From: Acanthornis magna
Taxonomy: Eukaryota > Chordata > Aves > Passeriformes > Acanthizidae
Length of the DNA stretch: 64,000 nt
Direction of reading: 5' to 3'
Assembly (NCBI GenBank): GCA_036785705.1
Contig: JAWUZG010000032.1
Coordinates: 10,000,001-10,064,000, forward strand
Shown here: in pieces, positions 1 to 14,206 of the stretch
Numbering within the stretch: the first letter of the stretch is position 1
How the letters are laid out: each line of letters begins with the position of its first letter
Notes under the pieces: model-generated
The model's input: only the letters and a program-made list of their open reading frames with translations
The model's database searches: none
What the model was told of the DNA's origin: nothing
Translations under genes and position numbers: made by a program

Positions 1-3000
1 ATGCTGAAACTGAAAAGAACAATTTTTTTTCAGCAATGAACTCACCACTTGACCATGAAGACAGTAAAAAAACCCTCACCTGAACATTCTTTTCACCTAA
101 ATAGGCAGTAAGCTTTAAACTTCTTTAGTAGTATTTCAGTGAGGCTCATCACTGTGGTATGTGAGCAAGCCAAGAAGATCAAGTTGCTCATCTGTATTAA
201 ACAACAGTTACTGCAGGTTAAAAACAAGCAGGGCTTCAGTTGTGCAGAAACTCAGCTGAGGTTTCTGTTTGGCAAAGATGATGTATTTGAAACAAGGCAT
301 GGACCCAGATTCCATTTGATATGGTTCTTCCTGATGCATAGATTTCAGGTAAATTCAATAGCTCCTCTCCTTCCCCTCCATGGAACAAAAAACTTTTCCC
401 TCTGTGTGCTAACAGGATTAAGTGTCGCATTTAAATTTCATCAAACTCCACTTTGTTCTCTCACCCCTTCTCTGAATTAAGAGATTGCTGCTGAAGCAAG
501 CACAGCTTCTCCTACTCGTTAACATCACAGACACGCTGTGGCATGGATCCAAGCTCTGTTTTCCTGCAGAGGATATAGCTTCTGTGGATGTGAACAAACT
601 CCAGCGAAAGCTTAACACATCGTCCCATTTCCTCTGTTGGAAGGGAGTCTCCCAACTCACGCTCTGAACAAACAGAGTCCTGGAGCCAGCCCATGAACAG
701 TGTTTACAGAAACAGCAATGTCACCGATAGGAGAGATTCAGATACTCTGGAACAAAAATAGTTTGAAAGAAGAGAAGCAGCAGTATTTTCCATGAAAAAG
801 TAGTAAATTAAGCATTAGTCAAATGCTGATACTCTTTTTTAGCTATTTTATATGGAGGCTTCCTTAAAAACCACATCGATTTCACTGTGGTTAAAGTAAA
901 TCTTATGCTGAACAAAGGAACTGAAAGGTACCAATTTAGCAGCAACTCTATATTTCCATCCCCACCTCTCCCGTTGCTGCCTAACTTCCACATGTGCACA
1001 CGACAGGTGCAAGTCATGCCAATATAGAATAAAGGAACACTTTTTTCTTGTGGAATTTGTTTTAATTTTTTTTAAATGCACTGCAAAGCTTTAGACTGCC
1101 CAAACTTTGGGAAAATATAAAGGTGGAGTACCTAAAGTATTTACAAAGGTTCTGGACCATCTGTAATTCTCCATACATGCACTTTGACAACCTTATTTAA
1201 TTAGTATCAACCTTTCACCACTTAGCATGCTGCTAAGTATTAGTCTATTTTTATTTTATTTATTTTAAGGAAGTAGAACAATACAGTGATCATCAAAAAT
1301 AGGACATCAAAATAGTACATGCTGTACCCTGTACTTAAACAAATAAATACAGAAAACTATAATCCAAGGGTAGGATATATAAATATAAACTCTAATTTTC
1401 ACGAAGTTCATGAGAATTATAACTTTTGGAAAACCCAGTCCATCTGGTAATTGAAGTGGTTTCAATCTCACAGTTATGAACACAGGAATGGAGCAGAAAG
1501 CTGCTCTCAGCATGCATTTTCCCAACGAATCAAACTTGTAACATCATACGGTCAATGTATAATGCAAGGCAAACAGGCATAAGAGAAAAATACACCACAT
1601 TTTTTTCTTGTTTCTACCTCACTTCCAGTCCTTGAACCTACCTGGTGACTACGGCAGACTCAGCTGGTATGAAGCAAGAGGCAAAGAAGTGTCAGTTAGT
1701 GAAAATGTGAAAATCCAGGCACCATCCAAGAAGCAGGAAGGAAGAAACTCGAGGGTCAGCAGCAGAAGATAAGGGCAGAGACAGGCTCCAGCACAAGAAT
1801 TTTTGTAAGTAAATGGCTTGGCAATAGAAATAGTATCTTTAAAAGCTTCTGTGTCCAATGCCTCCTACATTGAAGCTGCTAAATCTCATCCTGTTCCCCT
1901 CTTCAGGGCTGTGAATTGTGCTAACATGGAATAGTGTTATTCATGTCCAGAGCTTCTCTATGTACAAAAATTAGCAGGCTACTTCTCAGAAAACCTAATC
2001 TGCCAGAAACCTCTTCTAGACCCAACCAAACAGTGGACAGAGGCTTCATTTTCTTTCACAAGTCTTAAACCACCAGAAAATCTTAACGACCGCATAGGAA
2101 AATAAGGTAAAATTTAAATAAATAAATAAATAAAGCAACTGCATGCAGTTCTTCCTGTGCCCTTTACGGCTAAAGATGAGGGCATGCAGCTAGTTGATTT
2201 ATATAGACCCCATATTAACTTCCTGACCAGGCTAAGTGAAAGCCTGCCAAGTATTAAAGCAAGAAGAAAGGGATGTAAGCAGCTTGGGTACTTCCTTTCT
2301 AGATATTTTTTACCAGCACTGCAATCCTGATGTGTTAGGCAGAGTTCAGCAACACCCTGGTTTCACCTTCTGTGCTTTACACAAACCTAGAGAGGGTTGA
2401 TGGCAAATGGCACATAGGCTATTTGTTAGGAGGCCACACAAAATAGTAAGAACACCTTGTCATGGTGATTAAAAAGCCTTGATGATTACTTTCCCTCCTA
2501 GCCTGACTTTTGTTGCTAGCTAGACATACTCTACTCTCTCTTCAAGGCTGCAGCAACTGACCTTTGCCTGCTCACAGCTCCGGCAGGCTGCACAAACTGC
2601 ACTGAAGTTACCTTAGGACAGTATCAGAACTTATTCTGTCATCACCATTAGACACTTCAGCAGAGGCTAAAAACCAAATTTCAGAAGCATAGTAACACAC
2701 ACACCCTCTTCATAACAAAAAATCTGTCCTGATGCTGCTCATGCCAGGGCAAGGAAACTTTGTTCCCTAGAGAACAGCAAGTGACAACTCCCACTAACAC
2801 AAGAGCAGTACCAAGAGACTCTAAAATGGGAACCCAAAGAGGAAACTGAAAGTTAAGCTGGGTTCAGATTTTAATTTTTTAAACAAAAACGTACTTCATT
2901 CCAAAGTGATAAATGTGAAAGTGAACATTAAATGATGTTCAATTTTATATCACGTGTCTTAAATTCTTTGGAAAGGTAGAAAGTTGACACTAATCTTCTA

Positions 3001-6000
3001 CATTAGAATTTATTGCAACAACAGTAATTTCTCTGAGCAGATCTAAAAGCACACACCTCATTTTCTAAAATACAGATATTTCAATCATTGCTCAAAGTGT
3101 CTGGAGGCTTAAAATAAAAGCATATATAAACCATAGTAAAAACCTGTAACATATACAAGCCTTCAAACATTACTGCATTCAAGATACATTAGTTACTTCT
3201 TTGGTCAGCTCAAATATATCTGTCCCACCAGCTGATATTTCTCTCCTAAGAGGAGAAAACCGGTTCCACAAATCAATTCCAGCAAATTAAAGCAGATTAT
3301 TAGCAATGTACTGCAAAATGCAATCAAATCAAAGTGATTATTTATTGCTTATAATGAAAACTAGAGGATTTATACCTTCAGATCTTCTTTTCAGTAAAAA
3401 ACTTGATATTCTGTAAGACATTCCATAAGACAGTTCAAGAAATTCAGTGTAAACTATTTCTCAATATACGACGTATGTCACAACTCTGATTTAGCTCATG
3501 ATGCAATTTTAGCACATCCTGTTTCTACTCATATACTTCACACAACATAGCAGATTTGCTGCAGCCACAGAAACATCTTTGAAAAGTTAAAAATTACTTC
3601 TAAGGCAAAAGGGCTTTATGTGTACACGTTCTACTAGGAGCTACTGAATCTCTAGGAACAAAGATACCTCAACAGTATCCCAGAGAGCAGACACTCTGCA
3701 AATGCCATTAGGAGCATTTTTTGGTTCTACAGCTTTCATGAAGGAAACTGCATATGATACTACCTTTAAGTCAATACACCCAGCAATACCCATGTAGTTT
3801 GCCATCAGTTCAGAAAACTTCCCTGCAAGAAAAGCACTGACAATGATATGACCAAGCCTAATCACCCAGGTCCCAAGACATCAGAGAGCAAGTGCCAGAA
3901 GTTTGAAGGACTTAAAGCACCAACACCCTTTCTAGAAATATTTTAAATCTGTTTTAGCTATGAGTGAATGAGTACACTTACACAGTCAAGAGGAGTCGTA
4001 GATAATAAGCACTTCTGAACACAAGGCAAACTGTACATCTCAAGGAGAGTACCCAGGTAAGGATATCCAAGCTTCAGCCCGGCTATGCAAGACCTCCACA
4101 AACATCAAACATTCAGTTGGCAGTGGAGAAAACTCACATGTATAACTACAGAAAAGTGGTAGACAGACTTAGACCTGGGTCCAGCTGACACTAGTGCAAG
4201 GAAGATGATTTCCATACCTTTATTTCATGCTTGCAGCTTTTTGCCTGTGTCTTAAGAGAAGCAGTTATACCTTTGTCCCCTCAATGTATGTCCACTTCAC
4301 AGTATAAGGGCTAAACCAGTCTTATATCAGTGATACTGACAGAAGATCTGAAACATTCCAAAATAACACCGTTCCCATAAGCAGCAACTGCAAAATGCTT
4401 GAGGCAAAAATGTGTCAAGTTCCAAATTTTAATTATTCAAACCCTGTACTGAAACACACGTGTTCTCCTTTTCCTAAAGCTACCACTTTAATTCCATTTT
4501 ACTAACGTGAAAAACCTGCAGATCTTCCTCATGAGGAGGAGAATGCTCAGATTAGGAAACCTGCATGCTATTTTTCAGTACAGGTTCTCATCTCTTTTAC
4601 AATTGGATTTTCAGATCAGCACACTGACATGGAAGGAAATGTAACAGAAAAAAAAAAGATCTTTTAACAAAGCTGGTATCTGCAGTCAGTTCCTCTCAGG
4701 AATGAAACACCCAACTTTCCAGGATAGCACCAGATATATTTGTATAAAATATCTTTGTGATAGAAATGAACAAAAGAACAGCAAGGCTTCTTTACAGATT
4801 TCCTCATACAAGTCATGAAATCCTTCTGTGTAGATAGTTGCTATGGTGCAGACTTAAGGGGAAAAAGAGGGGAGATCAGCCTTCTTGTTTACAGGTTTCC
4901 AATATGCTCCACTTGATCCATCTTGAAATTGAAACCCTTTAGCTTCCTGTCTTTAGGCTGTCAGATGGTAGAGAACAAACACAGTGTTAGCAACTTTACA
5001 AAGCTCCCACATGTTCTGAACAGAGCTAGAGAAAAACATCCATGTGGATTAGGCAACAGACAGGAGGGACAATATAGCTTCAAAAAGAATAAAAGCCATA
5101 CTAAATCCTGAAAGACTTATTCAAGGGAAAAGAGACTTACTTGGGGAATGAAATGCCAGATTATCTCTGAACACTGTCAACACTTCACCACAATGTAACA
5201 CTGTATGGATCTATAAAAAAATACACCATTTCAACATTCTCAGGCAAAATCCTGATTCTTCTGAGAACTTCTTACACAGGTTTTATCCCAACAGGTATTC
5301 CTGTCTATTTACAAATTCAAGAAGAATAAGACAAAGACACTTAGGGTAGGATTCAACTCTCAACAAGACACCTAAACTATGCAGTCCCCTACAGTCTAAA
5401 AAGCCTACAGAAAGATTCAGCTTACTTTACAGCAGACATTTGGGGTCTAATTCAGGTACCTAGACATAGGTAACTGCTCTCAGTTTAAATGTCCTGGCAC
5501 TTTCACCTCACTTTCAGTTGCCTCTCCTGTAAACATTGTATCCATCAGCATTATGCAATTTTTACCAACGTTTTAGAAATCCTAACTAGCATTTACTTTA
5601 GGCAGGCAACCAGAGAGCTGCTATCCAGGCCCCACTGACTCCACCAAGGGCATTTGCACCAACTGTGAAGACAGAAAGCACAGAAACTTGGTGCAAAAGT
5701 ATAAAACTTAAATGTTCTTCATCAATCATGAACAGAATGCATCCTTTATTTTTTTGACAATTGATAAAAATATAACTATCACTTGTTGAATACTTAGGCT
5801 GTTCTTTATTGTGATTTTGGTGCTATGCTAGAGATTTAGCCTTTGCAGTCATTTCTTTAAGACCCCATGTTTTAAAGAAGCTGCCAAATGTAATTTCTTC
5901 CCTAGATCCCTTACTCACTTGCCAGAAGACTAGATTAGATTCACTAGCCAGATAGACTAGAACCTTTTTGCCAAAACCTTCTATGTAACCTGTCTGCATG

Positions 6001-9000
6001 AACTACCTCAACCAAGGGTTTTTTAGTATGGTGTATAAAACCCACTCACACAGACAGGTTAGTTCTCCCATTCAGTCAGTGACCAGTCTGGTTCAGTCAT
6101 ATATTGTGCTTCCACTAAACATCCAGAGTGAGGTAGAAGCAACTACGTGATCCAGGATAATGCCAAGGTTTAGGAACTAAATGATGCAATTTTTCTAAAA
6201 TAAGTACAAAATTCCCTGCATGGACAGAGATGCCTTTAAAGACCTCCAGAGGGAGATCCTGCCTAATTTTTGCCATTTAAATTGCTTCAAACATCCATCT
6301 TAGGCATCATCAGTGGCCACACCAGCATCTTGCTACAGCCTGAATATGCAACTCAGTCAGGTCAGGAATTCAAAACTCAAAAATAAATAGAAAAGGAAAC
6401 AACACCTGTGACAACTTTCAAATTCAATGTCAATTTTCTTGCTCTCTTTAGACTGTAATTTATTCATCCCCTGCCCCCAGTGCTATTGTTTGCCATAATC
6501 TACTTCTCTTTCTTTACTTGCTTACTGTTTGCACAAAGTGTAAAAACACTATTTTCTGTATTGTCACTTGTGCCTGGAAAGTTTAACTAATGCCTCAAAG
6601 CATTACTCCCCATTTTCAGTTTTGCAAACAGCCTAAACTGAAATAGTAGCACCTAATCTGTATTTGTGCTACTAGCAGCATCACTAGAAATTTGAAGAAG
6701 AAAAAAATAATACACTGGAGGGTATTGGCATAGACTTCTTTCCATTATTTTTTGGTTCTTCCACCTTCTAGGATTTGTTTCCAAGGGAAGATATTAATCT
6801 CCTGGCTGTTAACCCAGAAGCCCTCCTGACTGTGTTCTGCCAACAGAAATCAGACCTTCACTAACGCCAGACTGGGACAGAACAACTACTAAGTGTAAAC
6901 TCCAGTGTTAAACACTGGAGAAAGTATTGCCTCTTCATGTTTACAGGCACACTTTCCCATTTATTTAACAAGCATCAGAATGATTCTGCTAATGTAGCTA
7001 TAATCCAGTTCCCACAGCTCAGAGATAAGGGATACTGTGCAAGAAAAGCACCAGGCATCCAGTGCTTCTACAGCTAGACTCCTTACACACAATCCACCCA
7101 ACAGTAAGAATATTTAAGAGAGTCACACAGTTCCCATGGAGAGAGATCTAAGATCTTGTCAGATTTCATTCCAAATCCAGTGAAAACAGAGAGCTTTTGC
7201 CAAGTCAATTTTGGCAAGTGTTTCCAACATTATCCTGTCTTGCCAAACTGCATCTAGATTTTGCTGGACTTATTTTCTTGTTCAGTATGATCAGAGAAGT
7301 AGAACCATTTGTTGCTGAAGAGAATTTGGCTTATTTTGAAGACCTGGAACAACATTCAAAAGATGAATCAGAGACTGACTAACTTAGGAATTTGATCTAT
7401 TAACCTCAGCTCATAGCAATAGTGCATGCTAAGTGTTAGAAGTAATCCATAGTGCAGCTACTTCAGGTCTGAGACTAGACAACTCTCTGAACTCTCAAAT
7501 GATACTTTTAACATGTTGCTTTTATACAGCCAAGTTCTATCCCTCTCAAAAATACCATCCAACATGAGATGTAAGATGACACTGATGATCCTCTTTAGGG
7601 GTCAAAACAGCACAACCACGTTTTATGAAAAAAAAAATAAAAAATTCAGCATTCTTTGCTGACTGCATGGAGATGAATCCTCCAAAGGTCTGATTTTCAG
7701 AAAACATCAAGCATCCAGTCTCTCCTTCTCAAACACAAAGGTACAGCTCTTTAGGACACCTTGAGGTACAGGATGATCCCTCTCACACTGTTGTCCACTC
7801 CCCACCTTGCCAGTCAGCGCTCCGCTTCCACCCAGTCAGTGAGGCACGCAGGAAAGCTTTTGATAAGATGCATCTGAGGTACACCGGTGACACATTTTGC
7901 CTGACGGAGTCATGCTCTACTGCTCAACACAAAAAACAGAGTGAAAAAAGGTATTTCAAAAACATAATCTGCAGTAATTGTTTTCAAGCTTTTGGTACTC
8001 TTGCTCTCATGCTTGTCCATTCCACATTTGCAGCTTTACTAGCTTGCTTGGTTTTTTTTTTGCTGAGCCAGACATTTATTCTTCATGCCTCCCTCTATTC
8101 CCCCATCTCCTGACACTGCCCACTACCTTGCAATAGACAGCAACCTCGCCTTCCCTTTTGCAACACAGAAGCTATGTACTAGGTCATAGCCACGGCCCAA
8201 TTATCCCCAAAGCACCCACTGCCTTCAGAAAAGTACAAAATATCACATAGGCTTCCATAGTGCCATTTTTCTAACTCCACACTGTTATAAATTCAACCTG
8301 GAGGATGTGTAAGCATACCCTACATTTCTGGTTTCTAAATGTGTACATGTATGTATTTTGGTTGCATTCAAGTACCACCCTGCTTCCAAAGAGATACAAG
8401 TACACTACCAGATGACCCATTCCCATCTTCATTGTACCTTTCCAATACTTAATTCACTTGCAAGACAACAGAAATACCTGAGGACTTCTCCAGAGAAAAA
8501 AGCAAACTAAGAGAAAATAAAGAATCAAACCCAACCCCTCTCCACTTCAGGGTAACATACCACTCAATGACTACTCTTCATCAATAGTTTTAAATCTGTT
8601 CACCAAATTATAATCCCTCAGATACATCATATCTAGACCCTTTACTATTTCAATTTTTTCTATCAGGATGTTTGAGTATTGCCACATCCCATATTGTGGA
8701 ATATATCATAAAGGCTAGTGTTTGTATGAGGCTATCAATCTGCCTGACTTAACATGAAATAAAATAAAAAGACAATGTTACAAATGAGTTCCATTTCCTA
8801 GCAGGAGCTACTCAATTTACCTACTTTGGTCCAAGGTTTGTTTCAATATTTCTGTTCAAAAGCATGTCAAGCTGATAGCCTATACACAGTCATAAACTCT
8901 ACTCACCCAGTTAAGCCCTGGCACAATTTGGTTTCCGTCTGTAATCTGGAGTACGCTAATTTTAGATTAGCAATCCAGAGTTTTCTATATTTCTCCAATT

Positions 9001-12000
9001 CCTTGATACAAGTTATTGGCATCTTCTGAGCCATGTCAGATTTTTTTAGCTGTTGTTAAACATCCTCCTGGCTTCCCAAAGTTGAAAGAATGCCATCAGC
9101 ATTTGTATCTGACTAAACCCCAGCTTTTTAATCACATGCCTGACAATCTATAGAGTGTTGTCTTTAAGCACTACTATATAATTTTGACTTCTACCTGATC
9201 ATGAGCACCAACATTAAAATCCTTTTGTTTCTAATAAAAATCTTTTTCTCTGGCTGTCCAGCTGTCCTCCCTCCATCCATGTCATTTTCTTACTAATTTT
9301 ATAGATTGCTTCATTATCTGCTAATTTGTATTCATGGAATAAAAGCTGACAGACATCTATTTAGGGATTTCTTGTGGAAGGAGGAAGGGAAAGAATATTT
9401 TTAAGTGCCATTTCCACCTCTATTCTCAGACATTTTATCTTTGCTATCTCTGTTGATTGTGGATTCTTCTACAACTAGTAAGATTTTTGTAAGCCATTCA
9501 AAATGTTACACTTTTTCAGTTCATATTTCATCTTTACCTTTGTATTGTTCAAAAGCTTTCCACCTTTTGAATTTCTTCCTTTGAGGAAAAATATTGAATT
9601 CATCTGACTACAAACGGACTTCTATGAGCAAAGATGTGCACACCTGAGGTAGTTATCCTAGACTGACTTTGAAGCTAAAGGAGAGAAACAAGCAGGGCAA
9701 CTGGGGACAAGACATGCCATTCCTAAATATGTATCTAAAATAAATCATATAAAATTGTCATGTAAAAGGGGCTCTCCCTATCAATTAGTGTAAGCCTAGA
9801 ACAGTCGTGCTCAGACATATTTAACTACGGCACAGCTGTAGTAAGTTCAACAATATGAATGCTTATCATAGGTATTTCCTACCAACTGTCATGAACAATT
9901 AGGATCCCCACAGAGCATTCAAAGGTAATTATAACCACACTAAACCACTGTGTGGGGTTAATCACATTTCTAGTGGTTTTCCACCTTAAGATATGACCAT
10001 ATTTATTTTCAGAATGTTAATTCCTATTAGTTTCTTTGTGAAGAAGCTTATGTATTCATAAAATAAGCATTTCTGAGGTTCTGCACTGATTCATAGATAC
10101 CTGTATTACTGACCTGTCAAATGGCTGCTATACCATCTCTAGGGACACCTTTGCTCAGAGCTGTACATCTGCAGGGTCATATAGCCTGGGCCTCATCTAA
10201 CAAGCTCTGCAGAATATATACAGCCATTTCAAATGGGTCTGACCTGTGTCTTTCAGGTATTTGTGAAAACGCTACTGCACATGTAAGTTTTGTTTAAGAA
10301 GAGCTGGAGGACATTGTGCCAACCCTGCAGAGCCATGTGAGTGTTGCTTTATATGCTTTTCCCCTCTGCTCCGAGTTGGGCCTTGCCCTTGCCCTGTAAA
10401 GCTAGGATCTAAGCCAGTTTCCTCGCTTTCACTGCTTTCTGTGCATTACACAGAAGATCCAATTACTGTCCAGAGAGTCTCAAGGGACATCACTACTCAT
10501 ATGAACGACCAAAAACCCTCATAGCAGGTACAATTTCAAGGAGATAGTAAGTAGATGTGTCTTACACACAGGCTTTCTGCCATTCCATTAGTGTTTAGTT
10601 TAAGCTGTCTAAAACCCCTCTGTATGATTTGAAAAATATTTCAGGATGTTGATGAGGAACATTCATAGTCAGAGAATTTATCACTGCTATGATTCCCAGA
10701 ATCACATCAGATATATAAAAAGGCTTTAAAGTTACGTAGCTTTCAACAATCCAAACAGAGAAACTTCACAGCTCATTCTAGCGTCCACAAATTAAATTGC
10801 TGACACACTAATAAGATCCTTGCTCTAAAGGAACAGCAGCATTTGTACTTAATGCAAGCAGACTAAATATTCAGCTCCTTAATTTTTTTAAACCACTGAT
10901 TTCTGTGCAAGAGCTTCAGATGAACACATATTCCATGTAATAATGTCATAAACTACAGGCAGAATGCTGGAAACTAATTGTATTAAGAAATTCTAGAACA
11001 GAAGGCTGGTTTACTCTGCATAACATGCACATCTAGGCAATGGGTGGAAAAAAACCCAAGCCCTTTGCGTACTTTCTTTGCCTCTTTCTTCTCCTTCTTC
11101 CCTGATATAGGTATGTGTGTGCATATATATGTATGTACACACACAAAAACAAAAATACAAGGCAGAGTATATCAGCCTTGTCTACTGGAACTTCTTAGCA
11201 CAATTAGTTTTAAGCATATGCATATAAAAAATATATATATAAAGGAACATTACGGATATACAAACTGCTATGCAAAATGGTGAAAACCTTTCTGGAGGAA
11301 GTAAAATGTTTTCACCTTCTGCACAGAACAAAGCAGACGGCTTCCCCAGAAATAGCAGCACACATCAGAAATGCAGCTATCAACTCTGCAAAGTCAACAC
11401 TGCAATATGAAAATATTAATCCTGCTCTAAGTATACAGAAGGTGATGAGGGCAAGAGGAAAAAAAGTAGTATAAACATTACTGTAAGAACATCTCTTAAC
11501 AGCCTATGGCCTGCAGCAGTGCTCAAATTCTTCTCAAAGCTTTTCCTACAACAAAGTAGTTAAAAAGGCTGTTGACTGATTAACCTTTTATTTCTGAGAC
11601 CAAGCAAAAAGGTTTGAAAAGGATCGAAAAAGTTCAGGTCCATAATGGAGAGTAATAGCATTACAGAACAACTGGATGTGGGAGTTATTTCATGCACAGG
11701 CTGTGATGAAGACAAAAGAAAGCTGTTTAAGTTGCATCTAATGAATAAAGGTGAGTCAAGGAAAGGCAAAGAGATGAGTGATACAGTGAAAGCAGAGACG
11801 AGAGATCTCTGCACAGCATCCTGGAGAGCTAAAAGCAAGTCCTCTGTCCTTACACAAGAAGAGTTACAAAAGGAGTGCAGTGAAGAAGACGGAATTGCTC
11901 AGAGCTCCTCCAGGTCGATGCTGAAAGACCCTACTACTGACTGAAATACACCTGGATGCCCAAAGGAGATTGCAGAAAAAACTGCCCTGAGCAATATCCC

Positions 12001-13278
12001 TCCCTCTCTTCCACTGATAGTCTTGCATTGCTAGAGGCAGAAGTCCTTGAATTAATTTTCTACGCTCTGCACTATGAAAGGAGGTATGTATTTAATCAAA
12101 GAATGAACGAGGAAGGGGGGAAGAAAAAATACTTCAGCAACACAAGACAAAGTTACAGAAAGTGTTTCCAATTTATTCACAAGAAAAATCCAAGTGCCAA
12201 TAACAGGAAGCCTCAATTGGAGGAAAATGCTGGCTATCCATATTAAATTAAGAGATGTATTGTTAAATAAAAGCAGCTACGTTGACATCCACAGCAAAAA
12301 AGATGCCTCGAGCTATCATCTGGAAAAACACTATGTCACTGCATGGCACGTGGCTTCCTTCCCATATCCTTTGTTCATTTATTTGTTTCATAATAACTAT
12401 TTGAAGCTTTAGGAAAAAACAAAAACAGTCTGTATATGTCAATAGAAAAAAAAATGGAGCTCATGCATCTTGGTCTATAAATTACTGCTTAAAGGGAAAA
12501 AAGTTATATGCCAAATTCAACCCAATTCACTTCAACTCAAAAGAATCATCCTTTCTAATTCAGACTTTTTTAGTGATACAGGCTCAGTTAATCTTTTCTT
12601 TTAAACAAAACAAGCTGTTTCTAAACAAAACAAGCACATTGTTTAATGCCTATTTCACATATAATTAACAAAGATAACTTCTCAAGAAACATGGCAATTA
12701 AACAGTTTTCAAGCAAAGAGTTAAAGCATGTATCTGAACAATATATGGTTTTGAGTGCAGCTTGAGTAGGAGAACAGCAGCTCAGTACTGAAAGCTTTCC
12801 ATTCACATCATCAACTGTATTCTCTTCATAACAAGTGCATATGTAGGCAGATAGATTGTGCCTTTTCCAATAGTTGCCCTCTCATTTTAAAGATGATTTC
12901 CATAAACAGTGTGCACATGTAAAGAGCGCTGGCTGACTTTCCTGTTTTACTTCCCTCCTTCCTGGTCGGCAGACACAACTTCCACAGAGCCAAAACCAGG
13001 ATCCCTCAGACAAGATCTGCTCTTCTCTTTCAAACAGGGCTGGGGAGCAAAGAAGGTTTTTAAGAATACATCATTAATTCAGTAGATGGGTGAAAAGGAC
13101 TTGACTTGACCTACCCAAACCTGAAAGCCAGAGCCTGAAAACAAGACCCTGCCTTTCAAGGGCGACAGTGACCTCAACAAGTACCAGGGAAGACAACATA
13201 CAATATTTTAAGGTAAGATAAAGCTACCAGCCAGCTGCTATTTCAGACAGAAAATAAGGGCCACTGCCCTAACACTCT
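1..13278. other. No recognised gene; AT-rich non-coding DNA
   Basis: Open frames are short, scattered on both strands and show no family resemblance. Simple repeats (AAAT near 2.1 kb, AT near 11.2 kb) are present. One segment at 3668-3822 on the minus strand has exon-like borders and is reported as a finding. If the CpG-island gene runs left, this region would be intron or contain exons I cannot identify. Confidence 0.6.
2115..2134. repeat. (AAAT)n simple repeat
   Basis: A run of about five AAAT units in AT-rich DNA. Confidence 0.85.
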
Positions 13279-14206
13279 TGTATTGGGTTGCATAGCCAGG
13301 TTTTGGTGGCAGGGGAGACCACAGAGGTGGCTTCTGTGAGAAGCTGCCAGAGGCTTTCCCTATGTCTGGCAGAGCCAATGCCAGCCAGTTCTGAGACAGA
13401 CCTGCTGCTGGCCAAGACTGAGCCAGTCTGAGAAGGCAGTAGCGCCCTGTGATAACATATTTAAGAAGGAAAGAAGTTCTTGTGCAAAACTAATTTGTTG
13501 CAAAGAAGAGGAGAGTGAGAATATGTGAGAGGAACACTATGCAAACACCAAGGTCAGTGGAAGAGAGGGAGGAGGTGCAGAGATACACTTTCAGCCCATG
13601 GAGGAGATCCACACATGGAGAGAAGAGCACATGGAGCAGGTTTCCTGGTAGGACTTCTGACCCTGTGGGGGATCCACAATGGATAAGGCTGTGCCTGAAG
13701 GACTGCACCCCATGGAAGAGTCACCCATGCTGGAGAAGTTTGTGAAGAACTTTAGTCCATGAGAAGGATTCACATTGGACAAGTTCATGGAGAACTGTCC
13801 TCCATGGGAGGGATCCCACGCTTGAGCAACGGAAAGACTTCTCTTCCTGAGGACCATAAGGAACAACCTGTGATGAACTGATCATAGCCACCACTCTCCA
13901 TCTCCCTTTGTCACCGTGGGGATGGAAGTAGATCCTGGGAAGAAGGGAGGAGAGGGGGAAAGGTGCTTTTAAGGTTTGTTTTACTCCTCTATATTCTGCT
14001 CTAATTTTTAAAGGTAATAAATTCAATTAATATCCCCAAGTCGAGTCTGTTTTACCCATGACGGTATTTGGTGAGTGATCTCTCTCTGTCCTTATTTCAG
14101 CTCATGAACCTTTTGCTTTATTTTCTTTCCCCTGTCCAGCTTGGGAAGGGAGTGATAAAGTGGCTTTCATGGGTGCCTGGCATCCAGCCAGGGTCAAACC
14201 ACCATA
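13279..14206 (+). mobile_element. Solo LTR of an avian ERVL-type endogenous retrovirus
   Basis: It starts TGTATTGGGTT and ends GGGTCAAACCACCATA, the recognisable ends of a roughly 0.9-1 kb LTR family common in songbirds. Internal landmarks are present in order: GGTGGCTTCTGTGAGAAGCT, GAGCCAATGCCAGCC, a TATA-like TATTTAA at 13458-13464, a block of roughly 40-50-bp internal repeats built on CCATGG and CATGGAG (about 13590-13830), a polyadenylation AATAAA at 14016-14021, and CCCCAAGTCGAGTCTGTTTT. No second LTR and no internal gag or pol lies next to it, so it is a solo LTR left by recombination. A target-site duplication is not convincing: ACTCT before it and ATTCT one base beyond its right edge match only loosely. 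The family call comes from memory of the repeat. Confidence 0.85.

Noticed and set aside
1633..1665. Good minus-strand donor (CCAG/GTAGGT) with a CATACCAG acceptor 22 nt upstream, suggesting a microexon
   Set aside because: The 22-nt unit cannot be tied to any gene, and such pairs arise often by chance in 64 kb.
11277..12412. Cluster of four plus-strand open frames, possible processed pseudogene
   Set aside because: The frames change repeatedly, the peptides match no family, and no poly-A tail or flanking duplication was seen. Chance in AT-rich DNA is enough.
13515..14026. Open frames on both strands near 13.5-14.0 kb
   Set aside because: They lie fully within the solo LTR and come from its internal CCATGG-type repeats.
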